DNA of 44,920 nt from JAGSOU01 sp049974865 (GCA_049974865.1 JBNGCX010000031.1:1-44920), one strand, 5' to 3'. Shown: positions 18,165-27,242, numbered from the stretch's first letter. Notes: generated from the sequence alone by a model not told the origin. Program-made: numbers and translations.

Positions 18165-20213
18165 ATGACGGACGTGGTGACAGTCGAACGCGAGGGCGGG
18201 ATCGCCTGGGTCGTGGTGAACAACCCGCCCGTGAACGCGACCTCCACCGCGGTGCGCGCGGGGCTGGAAAAGGCCGTTCGCGAGGTGCAGGGCGCCGATC
18301 TGGCCGTGCTGCGCAGCGAGGGGCAGACCTTCATCGCCGGCGGCGACATGTCCGAGTTCGACGCCCCCGCGGCGGAGCCGCACCTGCCCGACGTGGTGCA
18401 GGCCATCGAGGATAGCGAGACGCCCTTCCTCGCGCTGCTGCACGGCAACGTGCTGGGCGGCGGGTTCGAGATAGCCATGGGCTGCGCCTGGCGCATCGCC
18501 GCGCCGGGCACCCGTTTCGGCCTGCCCGAGGTGAACGTGGGCCTGATCCCCGGCGCCGGCGGCACCCAGCGCCTGCCCCGCCTGATCGGGCTGGAGCCCG
18601 CCATCGACGTGGCCTGCAACGGCGCGATGCTGAAGGCCGAGAAGCTGCTGGAGCTGGGCGGGATCGACGCCATCGCAGAAGGCGACTTGATGCAGGCTGC
18701 CCGCGCCTTCGCCGCCGACCTGCCCGAACGGCCCGTGGCCGTCAGCCAGCGCCGGGCCATCCAGGTCGACCCCGCGCTGATCGAGGCCAAGCGGGCCGAG
18801 ATTGCCAAGCGCGCCAAGGGCGCCGCGGCCCCGCTGGAAAACCTCAAGGCGCTGCAATGGGCCGCCCTGCCCTTCGCCGAGGGCCAGCCCAAGGAACGCG
18901 AACGCCACCTCGCCCTGCGCCAGTCGCCGCAATCCCGCGCCCTGCGCCATGCCTTCTTTGCCGAGCGCAAGGTCTCCCGCCCCGACGCCATCAAGGGGGC
19001 CACGCCCCGCGACATCGCCCATGTCGCCGTGGTAGGCGGCGGGCTGATGGGCGCAGGCATCGCCACCGCCCTACTGAACGCGGGCCTGTCCGTGACCGTC
19101 CTGGAGCGCGACGCGGAGGCCGCCGAGGGCGCGCTTACCCGCGTCCGCGGGCTGCTGGACTCGGGCCTGAAGCGCGGCAAGATGACGGAAGCGCAGTTCG
19201 AAGAGCGGATGAGGGCCTTCGCCGCCGAAACCGATTACGCCAAGGCGTCGGGCGCGGACCTCGCCATCGAGGCGGTGTTCGAGGATGTGGCCGTCAAGCA
19301 CGAGGTCTTTACCAGGCTCGCCGCCGCCCTGCGGCCGGACGCGATCCTGGCCACCAACACCTCCTACTTGGACCCGCGCGAGATCTTCGCGGGGATCGAC
19401 AACCCCGACCGCTGCCTGGGCCTGCATTTCTTCAGCCCGGCCCATGTGATGAAGCTGTTGGAGATCGTGAAGACCCCCGACACCTCGCCCGAGGTTCTGG
19501 CCACCGGCTTTGCCCTGGCCAGGCGCCTGCGCAAGGTGGCGGTGCTGTCGGGCATCTGCGACGGCTTCATCGGCAACCGGATGCTGGCCGCCTATCGGCG
19601 CGAGGCCGATTACCTGCTGGCCGACGGCGCCCTGCCCTACCAGGTGGACGCCGCCATGCGCGCCTTCGGCATGCCCATGGGCCCCTACGAGATGCAGGAC
19701 ATGAGCGGGCTGCAGATCGCCTGGGCCAACCGCAAGCGCCAGGCCGCCACCCGGCCGGCGGAGGAGCGCTATGTCACCATCGCCGACCGGATGTGCGAGA
19801 TGGGCCGGCTGGGGCAGCGCGCGGGCAAGGGCTGGTACGCCTACGAGGAAGGCAGCCGCAAGCCCGTCCGCGACCCCGAGGTCGAGGCGCTGATCGAGGC
19901 CTATTCGGCCGAGCAGGGCATCGCCCGCCGCAGCTTCACCGAAGAGGAAATATCGTCGCGCCTGCTGGCGGTTCTGGCCAACGAGGGCGCGCGCATCGTC
20001 AAGGAGGGCATCGCCGAGGACGATGCCGCCGTCGACATGGTGCAGATCCACGGCTACGGTTTTCCCCGATGGCGGGGCGGACCGATGCATTGCGCCGCCG
20101 AGACCGGATGGGAGGAGACGGCCGCCGTCATGCGACGGGTGGCCGAGGAAAGCCCGGGGTCCTGGGTCATCGGCCCGCTGGCGGACCGCGCGCGACCGTC
20201 ACGGAAGGATTGA
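18165..20213 (+). CDS. Fused enoyl-CoA hydratase / 3-hydroxyacyl-CoA dehydrogenase
   Basis: A 682-residue FadJ-like bifunctional protein. Residues about 1-190 form a crotonase domain with both catalytic glutamates (GGGFEIAMGC and FGLPEVNVGLIPGAGGTQR). The dehydrogenase part begins at about residue 285 with the NAD-binding VAVVGGGLMGAGIATALL, continues with LGLHFFSPAHVMKLLEIV and ends with two C-terminal domains. In this cluster it would hydrate and oxidise ring-cleavage intermediates, the work of PaaF and PaaH elsewhere; ordinary fatty-acid oxidation is the alternative. ATG 18165 follows GGGAGG. It runs into the TRAP genes with no visible terminator. Confidence 0.9.
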   Translation: MTDVVTVEREGGIAWVVVNNPPVNATSTAVRAGLEKAVREVQGADLAVLRSEGQTFIAGGDMSEFDAPAAEPHLPDVVQAIEDSETPFLALLHGNVLGGGFEIAMGCAWRIAAPGTRFGLPEVNVGLIPGAGGTQRLPRLIGLEPAIDVACNGAMLKAEKLLELGGIDAIAEGDLMQAARAFAADLPERPVAVSQRRAIQVDPALIEAKRAEIAKRAKGAAAPLENLKALQWAALPFAEGQPKERERHLALRQSPQSRALRHAFFAERKVSRPDAIKGATPRDIAHVAVVGGGLMGAGIATALLNAGLSVTVLERDAEAAEGALTRVRGLLDSGLKRGKMTEAQFEERMRAFAAETDYAKASGADLAIEAVFEDVAVKHEVFTRLAAALRPDAILATNTSYLDPREIFAGIDNPDRCLGLHFFSPAHVMKLLEIVKTPDTSPEVLATGFALARRLRKVAVLSGICDGFIGNRMLAAYRREADYLLADGALPYQVDAAMRAFGMPMGPYEMQDMSGLQIAWANRKRQAATRPAEERYVTIADRMCEMGRLGQRAGKGWYAYEEGSRKPVRDPEVEALIEAYSAEQGIARRSFTEEEISSRLLAVLANEGARIVKEGIAEDDAAVDMVQIHGYGFPRWRGGPMHCAAETGWEETAAVMRRVAEESPGSWVIGPLADRARPSRKD

Positions 20214-20268
20214 TGGTTGCGCGCGAAACTGTTACCCACGCAACAAATTGCCATTTAGGGAGGAAACC

Positions 20269-21291
20269 ATGGCGAAATTCTCGAAACTGACCACACTTCT
20301 GGCGGGGGCCGCGTTCGCGCTGTCCGGCGCTGCGGCCCATGCCGCGGACTACACACTGACCATCTCCAGCTGGGCGCCGCCGACCCACAACATCAACGCC
20401 AAGATGTGGCCCAAGTTCGTCGAGATGGTCGAAGAGGCCACCGACGGCCAGGTGACCGCCGAACTGAAGCTGGGCCTGGCCCCGCCGCCGGCGCAGATGG
20501 ACCTGATCATGGACGGCGCCGCCGATGCCTCGATCATCTTCCACGGCTACCAGGCCGGCCGCTTCGTCACCACCAAGCTGATCGAGCTGCCGGGCTTTGA
20601 CGGCAATGCCGAGGCCGCCTCGGTCGCCTACTGGCGTGCCTACGAGAAATACCTGTCCAAGGCCGAAGAGCATCGCGGCGTGAAGGTGATCGCGCTGCAC
20701 ACCCATGGGCCCGCCCAGCTGCACACCGCCGACCCGATCGACAGCCTCGACGCCATCTCCGGCCTGAAGCTGCGCATCCCCGGCGGCGTCGGCGGCGACG
20801 TGGGCACCGCGCTCGGCGCCACCGGCATCCAGGTCCCCGCCCCCAAGGTCTACGAGACCCTGGCCTCCAAGGCCGCGGACGGCGTGGTGATGCCCGTCGA
20901 CAGCCGCAAGGGCTTCAAGCTGACCGAGGTCGCGCCGCATCTCTATGAAATGCCCGGCGGCTTCTATCGCGGCTCCTTCGCCTTCATCATGAACGAAGAC
21001 ACCTTCGCCGACCTGCCCGAGGACATCCAGCAGGCGCTGGAAGAGAAGGTCTTCGGCGAGCCGCTGAGCCGCGAGATCGGCAAGATCTGGGACGCCGGCG
21101 ACCTGGAAAGCCTTGAGGTCACCAAAGAGACCGAGGGCAACACCATCACCGTCGCCTCCGAGGCCGACCAGGCGAATTTCGCCAAGATCGCCGCGGGCGT
21201 GACCGAGGCCGTCCTGAAAGAGATCGAGGCCACCGGCGTCGACGCCCAGGCCGCCTATGACATGATCAAGGCCGACATGGCCGCCTACTGA
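20269..21291 (+). CDS. TRAP transporter substrate-binding protein DctP (paa cluster)
   Basis: A 340-residue DctP-type periplasmic protein with a Sec signal (MAKFSKLTTLLAGAAFALSG, cleavage near AHAADY). The mature start YTLTISSWAPPTHNINAKMW and the arginine-bearing SGLKLRIPGGVGGDVGTALGATGIQVPAPKVYE, which supplies the carboxylate-binding Arg, are typical. Strong AGGGAGG upstream. It lies inside the phenylacetate cluster, 55 bases after the hydratase gene, so an aromatic carboxylate such as phenylacetate is a reasonable ligand. TRAP proteins for aromatic acids are known (TarP of Rhodopseudomonas). The ligand here is inference. Confidence 0.9.
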   Translation: MAKFSKLTTLLAGAAFALSGAAAHAADYTLTISSWAPPTHNINAKMWPKFVEMVEEATDGQVTAELKLGLAPPPAQMDLIMDGAADASIIFHGYQAGRFVTTKLIELPGFDGNAEAASVAYWRAYEKYLSKAEEHRGVKVIALHTHGPAQLHTADPIDSLDAISGLKLRIPGGVGGDVGTALGATGIQVPAPKVYETLASKAADGVVMPVDSRKGFKLTEVAPHLYEMPGGFYRGSFAFIMNEDTFADLPEDIQQALEEKVFGEPLSREIGKIWDAGDLESLEVTKETEGNTITVASEADQANFAKIAAGVTEAVLKEIEATGVDAQAAYDMIKADMAAY

Positions 21292-21302
21292 TCCCGCAAT
21301 CC

Positions 21303-21328
21303 GGGCCGGCGCCTGCGCGCGCCGGCCC
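21303..21328 (+). other. Intercistronic hairpin after the TRAP binding-protein gene
   Basis: A perfect 10-bp GC stem (GGGCCGGCGC at 21303-21312, GCGCCGGCCC at 21319-21328) with a 6-base loop starts 11 bases after the dctP stop. No T-run follows. It probably stabilises the dctP message and lowers expression of the membrane subunits. Confidence 0.55.
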
Positions 21329-21361
21329 GCCACACCCCGGCCTTTGGGAGGGGCCCATCTC

Positions 21362-21865
21362 ATGAAATCCGTCATTCTTCTGGCGCGCCGGGTCAGCCTG
21401 GCCCCCGTGGTGCTGGCCGCGCTGGCGCTGTTCATCCTGATGGTCATGACCTTCGCCGACGTGCTGCTGCGCTCGATCCTGAATTCGCCGATCGAGGCCG
21501 CGACCGAGCTGACCCGCATCCTGATGGCGGTGATGGTCTTTGCCGTGATGCCGGTGATTTCGGCCCGCGGCGACCATATCTCGGTCGACCTGACCGACCC
21601 CATCTTCGAGCGGCTTAGGCTGCACAATCTCCGCGACGGGGTGGTCTATATCGCCTGCGGCGTGATGATGATCTGGCCGGTGCAGCGCGTCTGGGTGCTG
21701 GCCGAGCGCTGGCGCAGCTACGGTGACGTGACCGAATACCTCTCGATCCCGCAATTCTATGTCGGCTGGTTCATCGCCGCCTTCACCGCGCTCACCGCCG
21801 TGGTGCTGGTGATCACCGGCCTGATGCATCTCTTTGCCCCCCGCCTGCTGGAGCGCGACCTATGA
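21362..21865 (+). CDS. TRAP transporter small membrane subunit DctQ (paa cluster)
   Basis: A 167-residue four-helix protein: hydrophobic stretches VVLAALALFILMVMTFADVLL, ILMAVMVFAVMPVIS, VVYIACGVMMIWPVQRVW and FYVGWFIAAFTALTAVVLVITGLM. The ISARGDHISVD segment after helix two is a usual DctQ feature. ATG 21362 follows GGGAGG. Its stop overlaps the dctM start by four bases. It bridges the binding protein and the large permease. Confidence 0.9.
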   Translation: MKSVILLARRVSLAPVVLAALALFILMVMTFADVLLRSILNSPIEAATELTRILMAVMVFAVMPVISARGDHISVDLTDPIFERLRLHNLRDGVVYIACGVMMIWPVQRVWVLAERWRSYGDVTEYLSIPQFYVGWFIAAFTALTAVVLVITGLMHLFAPRLLERDL

Positions 21866-23214
21866 CTGCTGCCCTGATCGGATTCGCCCTTGTCCTGGTC
21901 CTCGTGCTGCTGCGCATGCCCATCGTGTTCTCGATGGGGCTGGTGGGCACGCTGGGCTTCGCCTATGAGCGCGGCGGCTCGGTCTTCGACGAGCGCGGGC
22001 TGAAGGCCGCCATGTCGATGGTCGGCCGCCAGATCACCGATACCGCGCAGGATTACGGTCTCAGCGTGGTGCCGCTGTTCATCCTGATGGGCCTGTTCGT
22101 GAACAAGGGCGGGCTGGCGCGCGAGCTTTACGCCGTCTCCAACGCCTTCCTCGGCCACATGCGCGGCGGCATCGCCATGGCCACCGTGGCCGCCTGCGGC
22201 GGGTTCTCGGCGATCTGCGGCAGCTCGCTGGCCACTGCCGCCACCATGTCAAAGGTGGCCATGCCCGAGATGCGCCGCTACGGCTATGCCGACAGCCTGT
22301 CCACCGCCTCGATCGCGGCGGGCGGCACGCTGGGCATCCTGATCCCGCCCTCGGTGATCCTGGTGATCTACGGCCTTCTGACCGAGACCTCGATCGGCAA
22401 GCTTTTCATCGCGGGCATCGTGCCCGGCGCGATGGGCATCCTGTTCTACCTCTTCGCCGTGCGCTACACCGTCTGGCGCAACCCCGCCGCCGGTCCGGCC
22501 GGCGAAAAGGCCAGCTGGCGCGAGCGGTTCCGCGCGCTCGGCTCGGTCTGGGCGGTGCTGCTGCTGTTCTTCCTGGTCATCGGCGGGCTTTACGGCGTCT
22601 TCGACTTCGCGCCGCTGAACCTGACCTTCTCGCCCACCGAGGCCGCGGGCATGGGCGCCGCCGGCGCCTTCCTGATCGCGCTGAGCCGCGGCGGGCTGAC
22701 CTTCCGCTCCACCTTCGAGGTGTTGAAGGAGACCTCGTTCACCGCCGCCTCGCTGTTCGCGGTGCTGATCGGGGCGCAGATCTTCTCGAACTTCGTCAAC
22801 CTCGCGGGGCTGCCCGAGGCGCTGATCGGGATCGTCACCGCCTATGACGTGCCCGCCTACGCGGTGATGCTGATGATCCTGGGCATCTACATCATCCTTG
22901 GCTGCGTGTTCGAGAGCCTGTCGATGCTGCTGCTGACCGTGCCGATCTTCTTCCCGCTGGTCACCAGCCTGGGCTACGACCCGATCTGGTTCGGCATCGT
23001 GGTGGTGGTGGTGACCGAGATCTCGCTGATCACCCCGCCGGTGGGCCTGAACGTGTTCATCCTGAAGGGCGTGGTGGGGGATGTTTCCACCGGCACGATC
23101 TTCCGCGGCGTCACGCCGTTCTGGATGGCCGACATCGTGCGGCTGGCGCTGATCGTGCTGATCCCCGCCATCGTGCTGTTCCTGCCCGAGAACATGGGGG
23201 CGATGGGCCACTGA
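21862..23214 (+). CDS. TRAP transporter large permease DctM (paa cluster)
   Basis: A 450-residue, roughly 12-helix sodium-coupled permease. Family motifs: SVVPLFILMGLFVNKGGLAREL, ACGGFSAICGSSLATAATMSKVAMPEM, AAGGTLGILIPPSVILVIYGLLTE and the C-terminal ITPPVGLNVFILKGV. It completes a full TRAP system with the two preceding genes. A paired GC-rich hairpin follows the stop. Confidence 0.93.
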   Translation: MTAALIGFALVLVLVLLRMPIVFSMGLVGTLGFAYERGGSVFDERGLKAAMSMVGRQITDTAQDYGLSVVPLFILMGLFVNKGGLARELYAVSNAFLGHMRGGIAMATVAACGGFSAICGSSLATAATMSKVAMPEMRRYGYADSLSTASIAAGGTLGILIPPSVILVIYGLLTETSIGKLFIAGIVPGAMGILFYLFAVRYTVWRNPAAGPAGEKASWRERFRALGSVWAVLLLFFLVIGGLYGVFDFAPLNLTFSPTEAAGMGAAGAFLIALSRGGLTFRSTFEVLKETSFTAASLFAVLIGAQIFSNFVNLAGLPEALIGIVTAYDVPAYAVMLMILGIYIILGCVFESLSMLLLTVPIFFPLVTSLGYDPIWFGIVVVVVTEISLITPPVGLNVFILKGVVGDVSTGTIFRGVTPFWMADIVRLALIVLIPAIVLFLPENMGAMGH

Positions 23215-23226
23215 CAGGCCCGCCCC

Positions 23227-23264
23227 GGCCGCCCTGCCCCCCTGCCAAGGGGATCGGGGCGGCC
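23227..23264 (+). terminator. GC-rich hairpin ending the TRAP operon (no T-run)
   Basis: Long interrupted stem: GGCCGCCC and CCCC (23227-23240) pair with GGGG and GGGCGGCC (23249-23264) around an 8-base loop. It lies 13 bases after the dctM stop and ahead of the paaZ promoter. There is no T-run, so termination would be weak or Rho-assisted. Confidence 0.4.
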
Positions 23265-23319
23265 CCACCGAAGACCACCCCCGAGGCCCTGCGCCGTCGG
23301 GATTTGAAAAGACGAATTA

Positions 23320-23349
23320 ATTGACCGTCCGGTCGGTTAATAATATCTT
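23320..23349 (+). promoter_or_regulatory. paaZ promoter with overlapping PaaR operator
   Basis: A good promoter, -35 TTGACC (23321-23326), 17-base spacer, -10 TATCTT (23344-23349), contains a 22-bp palindrome at 23320-23341 (halves ATTGACCGTCC and GGTCGGTTAAT; nine of eleven positions mirror). It has the same form as the site at 18109. The operator covers the -35 and spacer, so a TetR-type repressor bound there would block polymerase. It would drive paaZ and probably paaX. Confidence 0.68.
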
Positions 23350-23401
23350 CACCGCGCCACCGCCCGCCGGGCTGGACGCGAGACATGATGAGGAGCCTGC
23401 C

Positions 23402-25432
23402 ATGACACTGCAAAACATCTCCAGCTTTGCCGCCGGTGAGTGGATCGCCCCCGGAGCGGGCGCGCGCACCATCCAAAGCGCCGTCACCGGCGAACCCATC
23501 GCGCAGGCCGGCAACGATGCGCTCGACGTGCAGGCCATGCTGGATTACGCGAAAGCCAAGGGCGGCCCGGCCCTGCGCGCCATGACCTTCCACCAGCGCG
23601 CCAAGATGCTGAAGGCGCTGGCGCTGCACCTGGGCCAGCACAAGCAGGCGCTCTACGACATCTCCTTCGCCACCGGCGCCACGCAGAAGGACCACCTGAT
23701 CGACATCGACGGCGGCATCGGCACGCTGTTCGTCTTCGCCTCCAAGGGCCGGCGCGAAATGCCCGACGGCCATGTCTATGTCGACGGCGAGACCGAGCAG
23801 CTGTCGCGCAACGGCACCTTCCTGGGCCAGCATATCTGCACGCCGCTTCAGGGCGTGGCAGTGCATATCAACGCCTTCAACTTCCCCGTCTGGGGCATGC
23901 TGGAAAAGCTCGCCCCGACCTTCCTGGCCGGCGTGCCCGCCATCGTGAAGCCCGCCACCGCGTCCTGCTATGTCACCGAGCTGGCAGTGAAGATCATGCT
24001 CGACAGTGGCCTCATCCCCGAGGGCGCGCTGCAGCTGGTCTCGGGCGGCCTCGGCGACATGCTGGACCGGCTGACCTGCCAGGACGTGGTCAGCTTCACC
24101 GGCTCTGCTGCCACCGCGCTCAAGCTGCGCTCGGCCCCGCACATCATGGAAAACTCCATCCGCTTCGTGGCCGAGCAGGACAGCCTCAACGCCTCCATCC
24201 TCGGCCCCGATGCCGAGCCGGGCAGCCCCGAGTTCGATCTCTTCGTGAAAGAGGTCCAGCGCGAGATGACCGCCAAGGCGGGCCAGAAATGCACCGCCAT
24301 CCGCCGCATCATCGCGCCCGAGGACCGCGTGCAGCCGCTGATCGAGGCGATCTCGGCGCGGCTGGCCAAGACCGTGATCGGCGACCCCAAGGCCGAGACC
24401 ACCCGCATGGGCGCTCTGGTCTCCAACGCCCAGAAGCGCGACGTTCTGGAAAAGGTCGCCATCCTGCGGCAGGAGGCCGAGCGCGTCTACGGCAACCCCG
24501 ACGATTTCGAGGTGCAGGGGGCGGATGCCGACAAGGGCGCCTTCCTGCCGCCGATGCTCTTCCACTGCGCCAGCCCCGACAGCGCCACCCGCGTGCATGA
24601 CACCGAGGCCTTCGGCCCGGTGAGCACCATCATGGGCTATCGCGACGTCGCCCACGCGGTGGAGCTGGCCAACAAGGGCCAGGGCAGCCTGGTCGCCTCG
24701 GTCATCACCCGTGATCCGGGTGTGGCGCGCGAGGTGACGCTCGGCGCGGGGGCCTTCCACGGGCGGCTCTATTTCAACAACCGCGACTCGATGAAGGAAA
24801 GCACCGGCCACGGCTCGCCCCTGCCCCACATGGTGCATGGCGGCCCGGGCCGCGCGGGCGGCGGCGAAGAGATGGGCGGCGTGCGCGGCGCGATGCATTA
24901 CATGCAGCGCACCGCCGTGCAGGGCAGCCCCGACATCCTGACCGCCATCGGCGAAAAATGGGTGCCCGGCTCGAAAGAGATCGAGGGCCCCGCGCACCCC
25001 TTCACCCGCAAGTTCGGCGAGTTGCAGATCGGCGAAACCCTCTATACCGCGCCGCGCACGATCACGCTGGACGATATCGAGCATTTCGCCGAGTTCACCG
25101 GCGACACCTTCTATGCCCACATGGACCAGGAGGCGGCGGAACGGAATCCGTTCTTCCCCGGCCGCGTGGCGCATGGCTACCTGCTGCTCAGCTTCGCCGC
25201 CGGCCTGTTCGTGGAGCCGAACGAGGGCCCGGTGCTGGCCAATACCGGCCTCGACAGCCTGCGCTTCATGAAGCCGGTGGAGGCCGGCGACAGCATCAAG
25301 GTCCGCCTGACGGTCAAGAAGAAGACCGGGCGCACCGAGGACTACGGCGAGGTACGCTGGCACGTCACCCTGACCAACCAGGACGACGAGCTGGTGGCGG
25401 AATACGAATTGCTGACCATGAACGCGTATTGA
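23402..25432 (+). CDS. paaZ: Oxepin-CoA hydrolase / 3-oxo-5,6-dehydrosuberyl-CoA semialdehyde dehydrogenase PaaZ
   Basis: A 676-residue fusion of the usual length. Residues about 1-520 form an aldehyde dehydrogenase with the catalytic cysteine in MTAKAGQKCTAIRRII and a substrate-entry segment FVAEQDSLNASILGPD. Residues about 535-676 form a MaoC-type hydratase domain with DDIEHFAEFTGDTFYAHMD and GRVAHGYLLLSFAAG, the Asp-His pair that opens the oxepin ring. The enzyme hydrolyses oxepin-CoA and oxidises the resulting aldehyde. ATG 23402 follows AGGAG. It has its own PaaR-type promoter and precedes paaX. Confidence 0.95.
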   Translation: MTLQNISSFAAGEWIAPGAGARTIQSAVTGEPIAQAGNDALDVQAMLDYAKAKGGPALRAMTFHQRAKMLKALALHLGQHKQALYDISFATGATQKDHLIDIDGGIGTLFVFASKGRREMPDGHVYVDGETEQLSRNGTFLGQHICTPLQGVAVHINAFNFPVWGMLEKLAPTFLAGVPAIVKPATASCYVTELAVKIMLDSGLIPEGALQLVSGGLGDMLDRLTCQDVVSFTGSAATALKLRSAPHIMENSIRFVAEQDSLNASILGPDAEPGSPEFDLFVKEVQREMTAKAGQKCTAIRRIIAPEDRVQPLIEAISARLAKTVIGDPKAETTRMGALVSNAQKRDVLEKVAILRQEAERVYGNPDDFEVQGADADKGAFLPPMLFHCASPDSATRVHDTEAFGPVSTIMGYRDVAHAVELANKGQGSLVASVITRDPGVAREVTLGAGAFHGRLYFNNRDSMKESTGHGSPLPHMVHGGPGRAGGGEEMGGVRGAMHYMQRTAVQGSPDILTAIGEKWVPGSKEIEGPAHPFTRKFGELQIGETLYTAPRTITLDDIEHFAEFTGDTFYAHMDQEAAERNPFFPGRVAHGYLLLSFAAGLFVEPNEGPVLANTGLDSLRFMKPVEAGDSIKVRLTVKKKTGRTEDYGEVRWHVTLTNQDDELVAEYELLTMNAY

Positions 25433-25485
25433 GCCATGCGCCGGTTGCCTTGGCCAAGCCCGGGCAACCGGCCTATAAGGTCTGC

Positions 25486-26307
25486 ATGACAGACCTTTCC
25501 GACGCCGATTTCGCCGCCTGCATCAAGGCCCTGACCGGAGACGACACGCCCCGCGTGTGGTCCCTGATCGTGACCCTGTTCGGCGACCTCGCCCAGGCGC
25601 CGGGGGCCGAGATCAGCGGCCCCGCGCTGAGCCAGATCTTCGAGCCGATCGGCATCCGCCCCGAGGCCATGCGCGTGGCGCTGCACCGGCTGCGCAAGGA
25701 CGGCTGGATCGACAGCCGCAAGTCCGGGCGCAGCAGCCTCTACCGCCTCACCGGCTTCGGGCTGGAGCAGAGCGCCGCCGCCACCCCCCGCATCTATGCC
25801 CGCGAGGTGGCCGAGCCCGCCCTGTGGCATGTCCTGGTCGCCGCCCCCATGCCCCAGCCGGAGCTGGCCGATACCGCCGAGGCGCTGACCGCCCGCGGGT
25901 ATGAGCCGCTGGCGCGCGGGGTGTTCCTGGGCCGCGGGCCGGTGCCCTCCGACTGCGCCGATTTCTTCGCCCTGTCCGGCCCGGCGCCGGTGCTGCCCGG
26001 CTGGCTGAAGGCCCAGTTCGGGCCTGCGGACCTGGCCGAGGCCTATCGCGCCCTGCACGACAGGCTGTCCCGCGTCGCGGCGCTGCTGCCCGAGGGCGCC
26101 GTCCCCGGCCCGCTGGAGACCGCCACCCTGCGGATGCTGATCGTGCATGACTGGCGGCGCCTGCTGCTGCGCCAGCCCGACCTGCCCGCGGCGTTCTTCC
26201 CCGATGGCTGGCCCGGACAGGAGTGCCGCGCGCTGACCCACCGCCTGCTCGACCGCCTGCCCCGGCCCGATCCCTGCGCGCTGGAGCCCGCCGCGGCCGA
26301 GGGCTGA
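25486..26307 (+). CDS. paaX: PaaX-family transcriptional regulator
   Basis: A 273-residue GntR-like PaaX protein: N-terminal winged helix (RVWSLIVTLFGDLA, then LSQIFEPIGIRPEAMRVALHRLRKDGWIDSRKSGRSSLYRLTGFG broken by turns) and the PaaX C-terminal domain with YEPLARGVFLGRG and LRMLIVHDWRRLLLRQPDLPAAFFPDGWPG. In E. coli PaaX represses paa genes and is relieved by phenylacetyl-CoA. ATG 25486 follows AAGG, 53 bases after paaZ. It is somewhat shorter than E. coli PaaX. A separate PaaR-like repressor is also encoded, so control may be layered. Confidence 0.9.
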   Translation: MTDLSDADFAACIKALTGDDTPRVWSLIVTLFGDLAQAPGAEISGPALSQIFEPIGIRPEAMRVALHRLRKDGWIDSRKSGRSSLYRLTGFGLEQSAAATPRIYAREVAEPALWHVLVAAPMPQPELADTAEALTARGYEPLARGVFLGRGPVPSDCADFFALSGPAPVLPGWLKAQFGPADLAEAYRALHDRLSRVAALLPEGAVPGPLETATLRMLIVHDWRRLLLRQPDLPAAFFPDGWPGQECRALTHRLLDRLPRPDPCALEPAAAEG

Positions 26308-26330
26308 GCCCGCCGCGCGCGGCACTCGCC

Positions 26331-27242
26331 TCATATCGGGTCGCGTTTGACCAGCCCCAGCCGTTCCCGCACCGCCTCCGGACCGATGATCCGCGCGCCC
26401 ATGCCCTCGATCACGCCCACGGCGCGCTCGACAAGCTGGGCGTTGGTGGCCAGCACGCCCTTTTCCAGGAACAGATTGTCCTCCAGCCCCACGCGCACAT
26501 TGCCGCCTGCCAGGACCGCGGCCGCGGCATAGGGCATCTGGTCGCGGCCCAGGCTGAAGGCCGACCAGTGCCAGTCCCCGGGGATGGCGTTGACCATGGC
26601 CAGGAAGGTGTTGAGGTCGTTCGGCGCGCCCCAGGGCACCCCCATGCAGAGCTGCACCAGCGCGGCGCCTTTCAGCGTGCCCTCCTTCACCAATTGCTTG
26701 GCGAACCACAGGTGCCCGGTGTCGAAGGCCTCGATCTCGGGCTTCACGCCCAGCTCGGTCATCATGGCGCCCATGGCGCGCAGCATGCCGGGCGTGTTGG
26801 TCATCACGTAATCGGCCTCGGCGAAGTTCATGGTGCCGCAATCCAGCGTGCAGATCTCGGGGCGGCATTCGGAGATATGGGCCATGCGGGCGCTCGCGCC
26901 GATCATGTCGGTGCCCGCCTCGTTCAGCGGCAAGGGCGCCTCGGCCGAGCCGAAGACGATGTCGCCGCCCATCCCGGCGGTGAGGTTCAGCACCACGTCG
27001 ACGTCGGCGGCGCGGATGCGCTCGGTCACCTCGCGGTAGAGCGCGGTCCGGCGCGAGGGCGCGCCGGTCTCCGGGTCGCGCACATGGCAATGCACCACCG
27101 CCGCGCCGGCCCTGGCAGCGTCGATGGCACTGGCGGCGATCTGCTCGGGGCTGCGCGGCACATGCGGCGAGCGCTCCTGCGTCCCGCCCGAGCCGGTCAC
27201 GGCGCAGGTGATGAAAACCTCTCGGTTCATGGTCAGCGGCAT
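26331..27242 (-). CDS. BKACE-family beta-keto acid cleavage enzyme
   Basis: A 303-residue zinc-dependent TIM barrel of the BKACE family (formerly DUF849), which splits beta-keto acids with acetyl-CoA. Features: FITCAVTGSGGT, the zinc ligands in AAVVHCHVRDPETG, LNLTAGMGGD, CTLDCGTMNFAE and EIEAFDTGHLW, plus VRVGLEDNLF. The ATG at 27242 follows GGGAGG; a second Met four codons later is less well placed. It converges on paaX with 23 bases between stops and diverges from the cobalamin riboswitch. A beta-keto acid from the paa route or from carnitine-type compounds are both possible substrates. Confidence 0.9.
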   Translation of the reverse strand: MPLTMNREVFITCAVTGSGGTQERSPHVPRSPEQIAASAIDAARAGAAVVHCHVRDPETGAPSRRTALYREVTERIRAADVDVVLNLTAGMGGDIVFGSAEAPLPLNEAGTDMIGASARMAHISECRPEICTLDCGTMNFAEADYVMTNTPGMLRAMGAMMTELGVKPEIEAFDTGHLWFAKQLVKEGTLKGAALVQLCMGVPWGAPNDLNTFLAMVNAIPGDWHWSAFSLGRDQMPYAAAAVLAGGNVRVGLEDNLFLEKGVLATNAQLVERAVGVIEGMGARIIGPEAVRERLGLVKRDPI

